Of a stretch of DNA of 64,000 nt, positions 35,639 through 44,291 are shown piece after piece. Both the position numbers and the translations under genes were made by a program. This DNA is from Niabella beijingensis. Lineage in GTDB: Bacteria > Bacteroidota > Bacteroidia > Chitinophagales > Chitinophagaceae. Location of the stretch: positions 372,001 to 436,000 of the forward strand of contig NZ_JAIQDI010000001.1 of assembly GCF_020034665.1 (NCBI RefSeq). Direction: 5' to 3'. The stretch's first letter is position 1; every line of letters begins with the position of its first letter. Under the pieces are notes generated by a model. The model saw only the letters and a list, made by a program, of their open reading frames with translations, was not told where the DNA came from and did no database searches.

Positions 35639-36137
35639 CAATGATCTTTTTTACAAATTCTTCCGGTTTGATATGGCTATCGTCCACTTTGAGCTTTGCC
35701 TGGTCGTAGTAGATCCGCCGGTCATTATTTTTCTTAACAATATAGGCCTGTAATTGTTCATCATCCAGGTCTTTTAACAACGGCCGGTGTGCCCTTTGCT
35801 GGCGGAGCCGTCCCAACAGGATTTCAAAAGGTGTATTCAGCCATACCGTGGTCCCTTTCTGATTCATGTAATCAATATTATTGAAATAACAGGGTGCCCC
35901 TCCGCCACAGGAAAGCAGCAGGCTGGGGTGACTGTCGGTGATCATATAGAGGATCTCTTTTTCCTTCATACGGAAATACTCTTCCCCTTCTTCCTCAAAA
36001 ATTGTTGCAACAGACCTTCCTTCGGATTCAATAATAAGATCATCCAGGTCATAGAAAGGCAGCTCCAGCTTTTTACTGAGGATCTTTCCCCAGTGCGTTT
36101 TCCCTGCCCCCATAAAGCCGATTAAATATATACGCAT
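35631..36137 (-). CDS. aroK: Shikimate kinase
   Basis: The 168-residue enzyme phosphorylates shikimate at O3 with ATP in the pathway to chorismate and the aromatic amino acids. Motifs: P-loop GFMGAGKT at residues 6-13, the shikimate-binding FYDLDDLIIES, FEEEGEEYFRMKE with the conserved Arg, and LSCGGGAPCY. The start is the ATG at 36137, downstream of its -7 element. It overlaps DUF423 by 8 bp. Confidence 0.96.
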   Translation of the reverse strand: MRIYLIGFMGAGKTHWGKILSKKLELPFYDLDDLIIESEGRSVATIFEEEGEEYFRMKEKEILYMITDSHPSLLLSCGGGAPCYFNNIDYMNQKGTTVWLNTPFEILLGRLRQQRAHRPLLKDLDDEQLQAYIVKKNNDRRIYYDQAKLKVDDSHIKPEEFVKKIIDA

Positions 36138-36147
36138 AAGAACCAAA

Positions 36148-36155
36148 CAAATCTA
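36148..36155 (-). promoter_or_regulatory. aroK -7 promoter element
   Basis: The minus strand reads TAGATTTG, 10 nt before the ATG at 36137. Confidence 0.55.
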
Positions 36156-36174
36156 CACATCAAAACAAATTGAG

Positions 36175-36198
36175 GCTGTCAGTATTCCGGTCGACAGC
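36175..36198 (-). terminator. Possible terminator of gcdH
   Basis: A 6-bp stem (GCTGTC / GACAGC) extended by GAG/CTC around a bulge, with a 12-nt loop, followed on the minus strand by an A/T-rich stretch including TTGTTTT. It is weak and 84 nt from the stop. Confidence 0.35.
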
Positions 36199-36281
36199 TC
36201 TTGCCCGCAGCAAACATAATACAATTATCCGTTGATATCCTGCCGTGTCTGTTAAAAACCGATGCAGGATGACATTTATCC

Positions 36282-37466
36282 TTATTTGAAGGCATTGAAC
36301 CCTGTAATGTCCATACCGGTGATCAGCAGGTGGATATCATTGGTTCCTTCGTAGGTGATCACGCTTTCCAGGTTCATCATGTGGCGCATTACCGGATATT
36401 CCCCGGTAATACCCATCCCGCCCAGCAGCTGACGGGCATCCCTGCAGATCTGTGTGGCAATGGTACAGGAATTCCGTTTGGCCATGCTCACCTGCTGGGG
36501 CGATGCCTTGCCTTCATTCATCAGCACTCCCAGCCGCCAGTTCAGCAGCTGCGCCTTGGTGATCTCCGTGATCATTTCTGCCAGTTTTTTTTGCTGCAAC
36601 TGGAACGCTCCGATCGGTTTTCCAAACTGCACCCGCTCTTTTGCATAACGCAGCGCCGTATCATAACAATCCATAGCGGCGCCGATCACGCCCCATGCAA
36701 TGCCATAACGGGCCTTATTCAAGCAGCTCAGCGGCCCTTTCATTCCCTGTACGCCCGGAAGGATATTTGTTTTTGGCACCCGTACATTGTCAAATACCAG
36801 CTCACCGGTGGCCGAAGCTCTCAGGCTCCATTTACCATGTGTGGTGGGCGTTGTAAAACCTTTCATTCCGCGTTCCACGATAACCCCGCGCACCACACCG
36901 GAAGGATCTTTGGCCCAGACAACGGCTACCTGGGAAAAAGGGGCATTGCTGATCCACATTTTGGCACCATTCAGGATCACCGTGTCTCCGTCTTCTGTAA
37001 AATGCGTCATCATACTGGAGGGATCGCTGCCATGGTCCGGTTCCGTAAGACCAAAACATCCCAGCCATTCTCCACTCGCCAGCCGGGGCAGGTACCTTGT
37101 TTTTTGCGCTTCGCTTCCATAGGCAAAGATCGGGTACATCACCAGCGAACCCTGCACGGAAGCGGTTGAGCGCACACCACTGTCTCCCCGCTCCAGTTCC
37201 TGCATCATTAATCCGTAACTGATATAGTCCAGTCCGCCACCCCCGTATTGCGCAGGGATCGTGGGACCAAAACATCCCAAATCCCCCAGCTGTTTTACAA
37301 TATGCTCCGGAAATACGGCATCCTGCGCGTATTGTTCGATGACGGGCGTGATCTCTTTTTTAACATAGGTACGCACAGCATCACGGATCATACGGTGCTC
37401 TTCGGTAAGGAGTTCGTCTACCGCAAAATAATCGGGGCTCTGGAACAGATCAGCTTTTACAGACAT
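36282..37466 (-). CDS. gcdH: Glutaryl-CoA dehydrogenase (acyl-CoA dehydrogenase family)
   Basis: An FAD enzyme of 394 residues that oxidises and decarboxylates glutaryl-CoA to crotonyl-CoA in lysine and tryptophan breakdown. It has the acyl-CoA dehydrogenase signatures CFGLTEPDHGSDPSSM and QLLGGMGITGEYPVMRHM, and the catalytic glutamate in the motif TYEGTNDIHLLI near residue 373. KARYGIAWGVIGAAM and YVKKEITPVIEQ are typical of GcdH. Other acyl-CoA dehydrogenases cannot be excluded, but the overall pattern favours GcdH. It has its own promoter. Confidence 0.9.
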   Translation of the reverse strand: MSVKADLFQSPDYFAVDELLTEEHRMIRDAVRTYVKKEITPVIEQYAQDAVFPEHIVKQLGDLGCFGPTIPAQYGGGGLDYISYGLMMQELERGDSGVRSTASVQGSLVMYPIFAYGSEAQKTRYLPRLASGEWLGCFGLTEPDHGSDPSSMMTHFTEDGDTVILNGAKMWISNAPFSQVAVVWAKDPSGVVRGVIVERGMKGFTTPTTHGKWSLRASATGELVFDNVRVPKTNILPGVQGMKGPLSCLNKARYGIAWGVIGAAMDCYDTALRYAKERVQFGKPIGAFQLQQKKLAEMITEITKAQLLNWRLGVLMNEGKASPQQVSMAKRNSCTIATQICRDARQLLGGMGITGEYPVMRHMMNLESVITYEGTNDIHLLITGMDITGFNAFK

Positions 37467-37485
37467 AATAAAAGTTTGATGACCT

Positions 37486-37493
37486 CAAAGGTA
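37486..37493 (-). promoter_or_regulatory. gcdH -7 promoter element
   Basis: The minus strand reads TACCTTTG, 19 nt before the ATG at 37466. Confidence 0.55.
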
Positions 37494-37552
37494 GCAGATT
37501 TTAGGGCTCCGCGATGAGCAGGTTCCAAAGACAAAAAGACTTTATAGTTCTT

Positions 37553-38065
37553 ATTGCCACCAAGGCGCTAAGACACTAAGAAACACTAAAGTTTTTTGTT
37601 CGTCTTTTGCCACGAAGACACAAGAACACGCAGGGCTCACAGATTTCACCGATTCGCACAGAAGACTCGCTACTAATCTTGTACGGCTTCATAATTCTCA
37701 TCACCACTAAGGCGCTAAGACACTAAGAAACACCAAGATCTTTTGTCCGCTTTTTACCACGAAGACACAAAGAACACGCGGGGGCTCACAGATTTCACCG
37801 ATTCGCACAGAAGATTCGCTACTGATCTTATACGGCTTCATAATTCTCATTGCCGCTAGGGCACCAAGACATTAAGAAACACCAAGATCTTTTGTCCGCC
37901 TTTACCACGAAGAACACAAAGCCACAAAAACACACGGGGGATATTCTCACAGATTTCACCGATTCGCACAGAAGACTCGCTACTGATCTAGTACGGCTTC
38001 ATAATTCTCATTGCCACCAAGGCTCGAAGACACTAAGAAACACCAAGATCTTTTGTTTTCTTTCG
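37553..38065. repeat. Array of long direct repeats, three full units and one partial
   Basis: The word AAGGCGCTAAGACACTAAG or a close variant recurs at about 37562, 37709, 37858 and 38019, giving unit lengths of 147, 149 and 161 bp; the fourth unit breaks off near 38065. Each unit also carries ACCACGAAGACACAAAGAAC and ACAGATTTCACCGATTCGCA. Copies differ at scattered positions. Open frames in this stretch (one at 37850-38107 on the plus strand) are made of repeat and are not taken as genes. Nothing else is visible in the 674 bp between gcdH and the peptidase. Confidence 0.88.
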
Positions 38066-38140
38066 TGCTGCTTTGCGTTTGAGGCGTTGTGGCAGCGCTA
38101 CCGCTGACGCATTGAAACACTGAGGCCTCGTAACAGCACC

Positions 38141-40294
38141 CTATTTTTTTGCGGGGATCAATCCTCTGTTCTCCAGCAACGGTGTAATACTGGGCTCTTT
38201 TCCCCTGAAGGCTTTGTACAATGTAGCCAGGTCCTCCGAGTTTCCCCTGGACAGGATCATCTCGCGGAAACGATCGCCGTTTTCCCGTTTCAATCCGCCA
38301 TTCTCCTTAAACCAGGCATACGCATCATGATCCAGCATCTCCGCCCAGCTGTAAGCATAGTACCCGGCAGAGTAACCGTTTGCCCAGATGTGTAAAAAAT
38401 AAGAAGAGCGATACCGCGGCGGCACATAGGCTATATTCACACCGCTTTTGGTCAGTGCATGTTGCTCAAATACATCGGTATCCGTTACGGCACTGTCTTT
38501 TGCAGACAGCAGGTGCCATTGCATGTCCAGCTCCGCCGCAGCCAGCAGTTCCGTCATGGCATATCCCTGGTTAAAGGTTGCGGCATTTTTTATTTTCTCA
38601 ACCAGCGTCTGTGGTATAATTTCGTTGGTCTTATAATTCCGGGCATAGTTCTTTAGCACCGATGTATCCAATGCCCAGTGCTCGTTGAACTGTGAAGGCA
38701 TTTCCACAAAATCACGGGAGACGCTGGTACCGGATAAGGAAGGATACTGCTGACTGGCAAAAAGGCCATGCAGCGCGTGTCCGAATTCATGAAACATAGT
38801 GGTAACATCATCAAAGCTCAGCAGGGCCGGCTGTCCTTTAACCGGTTTTGGAAAATTGCACACGTTCACAATTACCGGTTTTGTATTGAATAACTTTGAC
38901 TGTGTAACAAAGTTATCCATCCAGGCTCCGCCATTTTTATTATCCCGTTTAAAATAATCGCAGTAGAACAGTGCCATGGGTGAACCATCTTTATCAAACA
39001 CTTCGTATACCTTTACATCCTCCTGGTATACCGGCAGGTCGGTCCGTTCTTTAAAGGTGATCCCGTACAATTGGGTGGCGGCATAAAAAACACCATTCTT
39101 TAACACACTATCCAGTACAAAATAGGGCTTCACTTCCGATTCATCAAGATCATATTTGGCCTTACGTACTTTTTCCGCATAGAAGTCCCAATCATAAGAG
39201 GCAAGTGCAGTGGTATCATTTTCACGGCTCTTCATGGCCTTGATGTCCTCTGCTTCGCTCGCTGCCTTTGCCAGTGCCGGTGGTACCAGTTTACTTAAAA
39301 AGGCATTTACCGCCTGTGGCGTTTTTGCCATCTGATCCTGTAATTTCCAGGAAGCATAATCCGGAAAACCCAGCAACCGGGCTTTCTCCCTGCGGATGGC
39401 GGCAATCCGTAATATATTGCGGCGGGTATCATTGGAGTCTCCCTTTTCCGCACGGGTCCAGGAGGCCTCAAAAAGTTTTTGGCGTGTTTCCCGGTTTTTC
39501 AGCGATTGCAAGGCCGGCTGTTGTGTGGTGTTTGTCAGCGTCAGCAGGTATTTACCCTCATGGTTGTTCTTTTTAGCAGCTTCGCCTGCGGCCTGTATCT
39601 CTGCTTCCGGCAGGCCGGCCAGATCGCTGATACCATCCACCACCAGTGCGCCCGATTTGGCGGCGGCCAGCAGCTGGTTGCTGAACTTGGTGCTTAATGT
39701 AGCTTCTTCCTCATTTAATTTTTTAAGCTGCACTTTACTGGTGTCGGGCAACGCTGCACCGCTCATCAAAAATTTCTGATGATAATATTCCACCAGTCTT
39801 TTGGATTCCGCATCCAGCTTTAATGTGTTTAATTGTTTATAGATGGCATCCACTTTCTCATACAGCTTCCGGTTCATATAGATCAAATCCGAATGTGCCG
39901 ACAGCCGGGGTGCCAGGGCTTCCTGGATGCGTTGAAGACGGTCGTTGGTATTGGCGCCCGTCAATGCATTGAATGCGCTGCCCGCACGGTCCAGCAGCCG
40001 TCCGGATCTTTCAAGGGCTACCAGTGTATTCTCAAAGGTAGGAGCTGCGGGGTTGACTATGATACTGTCGATCTCTGTCATTTCCTCTTTCATTCCTTTT
40101 TCAAAAGCAGGCTCAAAATCCGTTTCCTTTATCTTGTCGAACGGGATCGTATGATAGGGAAGCGTGCTTTCAGTAAACAACGGGTTTTCAGTGTTGGTCG
40201 TATCGGAATTGTCGGATGTACTGTCAGGCATATTACAGGAGCTGATGATTAAAAAAGTGCAAATTACAAATAAGTGCTGCTTCATAAAATTCAT
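38141..40294 (-). CDS. dcp: M3-family zinc metallopeptidase (peptidyl-dipeptidase Dcp-like), lipoprotein
   Basis: A 717-residue oligopeptidase of family M3, which removes dipeptides from the C-termini of peptides. The zinc site HEFGHALHG is near residue 502 and the third ligand lies in EMPSQFNEHW. Other family landmarks are FDDVTTMF, the PVIVNVCNF strand and the C-terminal PPRYRSSYFLHIWANGYSAG. The N-terminus is a lipoprotein signal (IISSCNM), so it acts in the periplasm or at the outer membrane. I chose ATG 40294; the next ATG (40285) is possible. Confidence 0.93.
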   Translation of the reverse strand: MNFMKQHLFVICTFLIISSCNMPDSTSDNSDTTNTENPLFTESTLPYHTIPFDKIKETDFEPAFEKGMKEEMTEIDSIIVNPAAPTFENTLVALERSGRLLDRAGSAFNALTGANTNDRLQRIQEALAPRLSAHSDLIYMNRKLYEKVDAIYKQLNTLKLDAESKRLVEYYHQKFLMSGAALPDTSKVQLKKLNEEEATLSTKFSNQLLAAAKSGALVVDGISDLAGLPEAEIQAAGEAAKKNNHEGKYLLTLTNTTQQPALQSLKNRETRQKLFEASWTRAEKGDSNDTRRNILRIAAIRREKARLLGFPDYASWKLQDQMAKTPQAVNAFLSKLVPPALAKAASEAEDIKAMKSRENDTTALASYDWDFYAEKVRKAKYDLDESEVKPYFVLDSVLKNGVFYAATQLYGITFKERTDLPVYQEDVKVYEVFDKDGSPMALFYCDYFKRDNKNGGAWMDNFVTQSKLFNTKPVIVNVCNFPKPVKGQPALLSFDDVTTMFHEFGHALHGLFASQQYPSLSGTSVSRDFVEMPSQFNEHWALDTSVLKNYARNYKTNEIIPQTLVEKIKNAATFNQGYAMTELLAAAELDMQWHLLSAKDSAVTDTDVFEQHALTKSGVNIAYVPPRYRSSYFLHIWANGYSAGYYAYSWAEMLDHDAYAWFKENGGLKRENGDRFREMILSRGNSEDLATLYKAFRGKEPSITPLLENRGLIPAKK

Positions 40295-40339
40295 TTTAAG
40301 TAAAAATAGCGTGGTCATTTCAAACAGGATACGCTGGTT

Positions 40340-41428
40340 TTATTTTTCCGGGTTATTGGGAATACTGATTTCAAAAACGGACCCCTTGCCTTTCTCGGAT
40401 TCCACGGTCACGGTGCCGTTCAGTTTTTCCAGCGCCTCTTTCAGAATGTACAAACCCAGTCCCAGTCCGCCGGGTTGCGCTCCTTTAAAAAACGGGTCAA
40501 AGATCTTTTGTACATATTCGGTATCCATACCTGTTCCGTTATCGGTAACCGTAATAGCGGCACCGGCTGTCCGGGTCCGGATTCCGATGGAGATCTTTTT
40601 ATCCGGTTCTTCCGGACGCTGGCATTTTATGGCATTGGAAAGCAGGTTGGCTATAACGATCTCGATCCGGAAAACATCGCCATAAAAAGGTACCTCCTCA
40701 TTTACCTGTACATTAAATGAGATATCCCTTGTGCCGTTGGACGTACTGTACAGATCCAGCAGCGACCGGACGAGCGCCTCAAAACGGATCCGTTCGTGTT
40801 CCACTTTGAATCGTGCGGTCTTATAGAACTGCACCGTCTGCGATACATAATAATCGAGCTTTTGGATACAGGCATCCATCAGCTTCCAGTAGTCACCGGA
40901 ATCGTCCATCCGGCCTTCCATTTTTACCAGGTCGAGAATACCGGTGGCAGAGGCGATCGGGGCCCGCAGTTCATGGGAAAGACTGTATACAAAGCGGTTG
41001 AGCCCGTCGTTGGTCTTCTGAAGTTCTGCTATTTTTTCGCGGAGTTCTTTGTTGGCCTTGTAATGGTCATAGGCATTCAGCACACTGTTGTGCAATTCAA
41101 GATCGTCCCAGGGCTTGGTGATATACCGGTAGATGTCGCCCTGGTTCACGGCTTCTGCCAGCACTTCGATGTCTGTATATCCCGTCAGCAATACCCGGGG
41201 GATGTGCGGATACCGCTCCTTGGTTATTTTGAAAAACTCAACACCGGTTATCTCCGGCATCCGCTGATCAGATATCAGCACATGGATCTCATCGCGGTCA
41301 AGGATATCGAGTGCTGCGGTCACTGAAAGCGCAGTGAAGATCCTGTACCTGGTTCGGAAGGCGGCTTTAAAGGAGTTGAGGTTTTGCTGCTCATCATCCA
41401 CATAAAGTACATTAATTTCGGGCGTCAT
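40340..41428 (-). CDS. Response regulator receiver fused to a histidine kinase
   Basis: A cytosolic 362-residue hybrid. Residues 5-120 form a receiver with the acidic pocket YVDDE, phospho-acceptor Asp in LISDQRMP near residue 53, and Lys in ITKPWDD. A short coiled coil leads to a HisKA domain (H-box YSLSHELRAPIA near residue 151) and a HATPase_c domain (NLLSNAIK, DNGTGM, GGLGLGLYI). The order REC-HK suggests it receives a phosphate, then controls its own kinase activity. It is the last gene of the E1-GNAT-kinase operon, 14 nt after the sensor kinase. There is no DNA-binding domain. Confidence 0.93.
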   Translation of the reverse strand: MTPEINVLYVDDEQQNLNSFKAAFRTRYRIFTALSVTAALDILDRDEIHVLISDQRMPEITGVEFFKITKERYPHIPRVLLTGYTDIEVLAEAVNQGDIYRYITKPWDDLELHNSVLNAYDHYKANKELREKIAELQKTNDGLNRFVYSLSHELRAPIASATGILDLVKMEGRMDDSGDYWKLMDACIQKLDYYVSQTVQFYKTARFKVEHERIRFEALVRSLLDLYSTSNGTRDISFNVQVNEEVPFYGDVFRIEIVIANLLSNAIKCQRPEEPDKKISIGIRTRTAGAAITVTDNGTGMDTEYVQKIFDPFFKGAQPGGLGLGLYILKEALEKLNGTVTVESEKGKGSVFEISIPNNPEK

Positions 41429-41442
41429 GTAGCAATAGTATT

Positions 41443-43581
41443 TTAACGGATGGGTAAACTAATCACAAAGGTAGTACCTCTTCCCAATTCTGTATCTACC
41501 TGGATGGTACCGTTGTGTTTTTCGATGATCCCCTGCACGATGGAAAGTCCCAGTCCTGTACCCTCTCCCACATCCTTTGTCGTAAAAAACGGGTCAAAGA
41601 TCTTATTTTTCACCTCTTCCGTCATTCCCTGTCCGTTATCCGTTATACTAACCCTGACCTGTGCGTCCTCCTCCCAGGTTTTTATGATCAGCACTCCCGG
41701 CTGCTGGTCCTTAAGGATCCGCTCCTGTATGGTTTGAACAGCATTGGTGATGATGTTCATAAACACCTGGTTGATCTTTCCGGGCGCACATTCGATTTTT
41801 GGCAGTTCGCCCAGTTCCTTTACCAGCTTGAAGTTCTGCGGAAAGGTGCTTTTTACCAGCAGCAGCGTGGATTCGATGCCTTCGTTGAGGTCTACTTTTT
41901 TCCAGTTGGCCTCGTCCACCCTTGCAAAGCTCCGTAGTCCTTTTACGATCTCCGAAGTACGGTGCGCTCCTTCCTTAATTCCCGAAAGCAGGGTGCTTAT
42001 TTCTTCATAGAGGTATTCCAGGTCAATGTCTTTCTTGTGTTTTTCAATTTTCTGGATCTGGAATGCGATATCCCCTGAAGGATCCAGTTTTTCATACATT
42101 CTGATGACTGCCTGCAGGTCCGTAACATCTGCCTCCAGCGGCCGGATATTAGAGGTAACAAAATTTATCGGGTTATTGATCTCATGCGCGATCCCTGCTG
42201 TAAGCTGACCCAGTGATGCCATCTTTTCGGTATCGATCAGCTTTGCCTGGGTGCTCTGGATCTGCTTCATCGCCACTTTCAGCTCCTCATTGATATGTAA
42301 CAATTCTTCGGTCCGGTGCCGTACTTCTTCCTCCAGGCGGATATTCTGTTCTTTGATCAGGCGCTCATTTTCCACAGATACCCGCAATGCCTCTTTGCGC
42401 GCTGCTTCCTGGTCCCTGCGGTAGATATTGATCTTATCGGCCAGGGCCAGTGACAACAACATGATCTGCAAGGCCGATCCGATCTCAAGGGTACGTGAAG
42501 TAAGAATATTGTAGGGAATGACACCGGAGGTCCTCAGCACATAGATGATCACCATTGTAAGAAAAGCGGAGATGGCCAAAAGGAAAAAACGCGCGGGACG
42601 GAACCCTTTTCTCAATACCCGGTAACCAACATACAGGCAATAGATCGATGTTACAAATGCAACTACATTGATGAGGTTGATGGCAATATAAGGACTTACT
42701 GCAAAATGAATAGGAAGGATGGCGGAATAGGCGCAGATCAACAGGGTAAAGCCCTTGTCCAGCCGGGGTGTATACCGCCGGGAATGCAGGAATTTCCTGC
42801 TGAACAAAAGTGTACCGATACCGGAAAAAATACCGCAGAGGTTCACTGTATTGGCCCGGAACCATTCATTACCGGGCCACAGGAATTTAAAGCCATAGCC
42901 CTGCAGCACTACCTGTGTGATCCCGACAAAAAATATAAAAGCAATGTAGTAGTAATAACTGTCGTCCTCCACCACAATACTCAGCAGCAGGTTATACAGC
43001 AGCATGATCACGATAATACCGATATAAATACCAAACAGCAGGTTGCTGGTAGCATTCCGCTGGAATACCGTTACCTTATTGCTTACAAAAAAAGGGAGGT
43101 GCATCGAGGTAGGCGACTTTATCCGCACAAAAATGGTGGCTGTTTCTCCCTGATTCAGAAAAAACGGGTATACATAGTTGATGATATTCAGCGGCCGCTG
43201 ATCAAAGTCATACCGGGCGCCCAGCACCAGTTTATTTTCGATCGCCCCTTTCCGGTAGGTATAAAAGGTCACCTCCTGTAAAACAGGGTTCTCCAGCTCA
43301 AGAAAAAGCGAATCAAAATCAGCGCTGTTCTCCAGATCGAAACGCACCCAAATAGCAGCATCTTTAATTCCCGGACTCTCTTCTTTAAATTCAGATTCAG
43401 GAAGCTGAACGATCTGCTGTATGTCGAGCGAATCGCTTTTATCGGTCAGTATCCTGAAATGCTCAACCGGTAGCGCTCCGGTTGCCACCTGCGGGGTTAT
43501 CTTGTTCTTATCATTTGCAGAAAGTTGGGTTACTGTCAGAAATATAAAAACAAAAAAGAAAAGATTTAATGATTTTGCCAT
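41443..43581 (-). CDS. 7TMR-DISM sensor histidine kinase
   Basis: A 712-residue membrane sensor. After a signal peptide comes an extracytoplasmic 7TMR-DISMED2 beta-sandwich (about residues 30-170; IWVRFDLENSADFDSLFLEL), then seven transmembrane helices (about 180-390), a coiled coil (about 395-455) and the kinase core with H-box GIAHEINNPINF near residue 463, N-box MNIITNAVQTI, DNGQGM and GTGLGLSIV. DISM domains of this type are thought to sense sugars or other small ligands. Its start overlaps the GNAT gene by 16 bp and the REC-kinase follows, which ties the sensor to the enzymes upstream. Confidence 0.94.
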   Translation of the reverse strand: MAKSLNLFFFVFIFLTVTQLSANDKNKITPQVATGALPVEHFRILTDKSDSLDIQQIVQLPESEFKEESPGIKDAAIWVRFDLENSADFDSLFLELENPVLQEVTFYTYRKGAIENKLVLGARYDFDQRPLNIINYVYPFFLNQGETATIFVRIKSPTSMHLPFFVSNKVTVFQRNATSNLLFGIYIGIIVIMLLYNLLLSIVVEDDSYYYYIAFIFFVGITQVVLQGYGFKFLWPGNEWFRANTVNLCGIFSGIGTLLFSRKFLHSRRYTPRLDKGFTLLICAYSAILPIHFAVSPYIAINLINVVAFVTSIYCLYVGYRVLRKGFRPARFFLLAISAFLTMVIIYVLRTSGVIPYNILTSRTLEIGSALQIMLLSLALADKINIYRRDQEAARKEALRVSVENERLIKEQNIRLEEEVRHRTEELLHINEELKVAMKQIQSTQAKLIDTEKMASLGQLTAGIAHEINNPINFVTSNIRPLEADVTDLQAVIRMYEKLDPSGDIAFQIQKIEKHKKDIDLEYLYEEISTLLSGIKEGAHRTSEIVKGLRSFARVDEANWKKVDLNEGIESTLLLVKSTFPQNFKLVKELGELPKIECAPGKINQVFMNIITNAVQTIQERILKDQQPGVLIIKTWEEDAQVRVSITDNGQGMTEEVKNKIFDPFFTTKDVGEGTGLGLSIVQGIIEKHNGTIQVDTELGRGTTFVISLPIR

Positions 43582-44291
43582 ATTCCTTCCTGATGCCAGT
43601 TTTTAAGAAACAAGTCGTATTCCACTTCAAAAGTTCCCCGCGGGCCCTTTTCCATATAAACCTGGGTCAAATTATTCCGGAGCCGGATGATCCTCGCGGC
43701 TTCCTCGGTGCCTGCATGCGACAGGTCCTGTATATCCCTTAGGCGGGTAACTGTTGCTACAAAATTATCCTTCGGATATAAAAAAGTGCCATTATCACCC
43801 ACACTTTCCTCAAGCAGCATCCCGCTTCTTAACGTGGCCTTTACCGTACTGGGTGCACAGAGTGCAAAAACACTTTTGACATTCAGCTGTGCCGAAACGG
43901 CAACCCCCAGGTGCACGAGGAGGTGACTACCAATACCCATACCGGCGATCTCTTTCGAGTTCCACATACCGCACATTTCGCAGGTACCACCGGCAAACGT
44001 ATCGTTTGCCACAACCTGGTGTATCCGTTCATCATATTTTGATACAGCAGTTTCTATGGGCAGCTGTTTCCCGAGCTCAAGTACCTGCATCCTCGTCCCC
44101 CCCAGTACCTTACCGGTGTGCGGGTCCTCCACCACTATTACAACCGAATAGGGATCCTCCAGCCATTCGGTATTATCCGATGTCACCTTTATTATACCGT
44201 AATGGATCTCCAGGATACGCCTGTGGCCGATCAGGAACTTTTCGCTTGTTTCTGGATCATCGGGCGCCCGGAAAGTTCTGACACGGATCAT
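43566..44291 (-). CDS. GNAT-fold acyltransferase in the E1-kinase operon
   Basis: A 241-residue cytosolic protein. The acyl-CoA loop of GNAT enzymes is visible as GMGIGSHLL near residue 117, after the beta-strand CEMCGMWN; an earlier strand pair reads VVIVVEDPHTGKVLGGTRMQ. The layout recalls the autoinducer-synthase-like branch of the GNAT fold, but I cannot assign an acyl donor or acceptor. Start and stop overlap its neighbours: ATGA with the E1-like gene (4 bp) and 16 bp with the kinase, so the three are translated as a coupled set. It may acylate or amidate a small molecule made with the E1-like enzyme (inference). Confidence 0.8.
   Translation of the reverse strand: MIRVRTFRAPDDPETSEKFLIGHRRILEIHYGIIKVTSDNTEWLEDPYSVVIVVEDPHTGKVLGGTRMQVLELGKQLPIETAVSKYDERIHQVVANDTFAGGTCEMCGMWNSKEIAGMGIGSHLLVHLGVAVSAQLNVKSVFALCAPSTVKATLRSGMLLEESVGDNGTFLYPKDNFVATVTRLRDIQDLSHAGTEEAARIIRLRNNLTQVYMEKGPRGTFEVEYDLFLKNWHQEGIWQNH

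Noticed and set aside
36330..37169. 279-codon plus-strand frame antisense to gcdH
   Set aside because: It is a mirror of a GC-rich coding strand, with no family match; gcdH motifs are intact on the other strand.
37553..38065. CRISPR array
   Set aside because: Units are 147-161 bp with no short repeat plus unique spacer pattern, and no cas genes are near.
37850..38107. 85-codon plus-strand open frame
   Set aside because: It lies entirely in the direct-repeat array and changes with each repeat copy.
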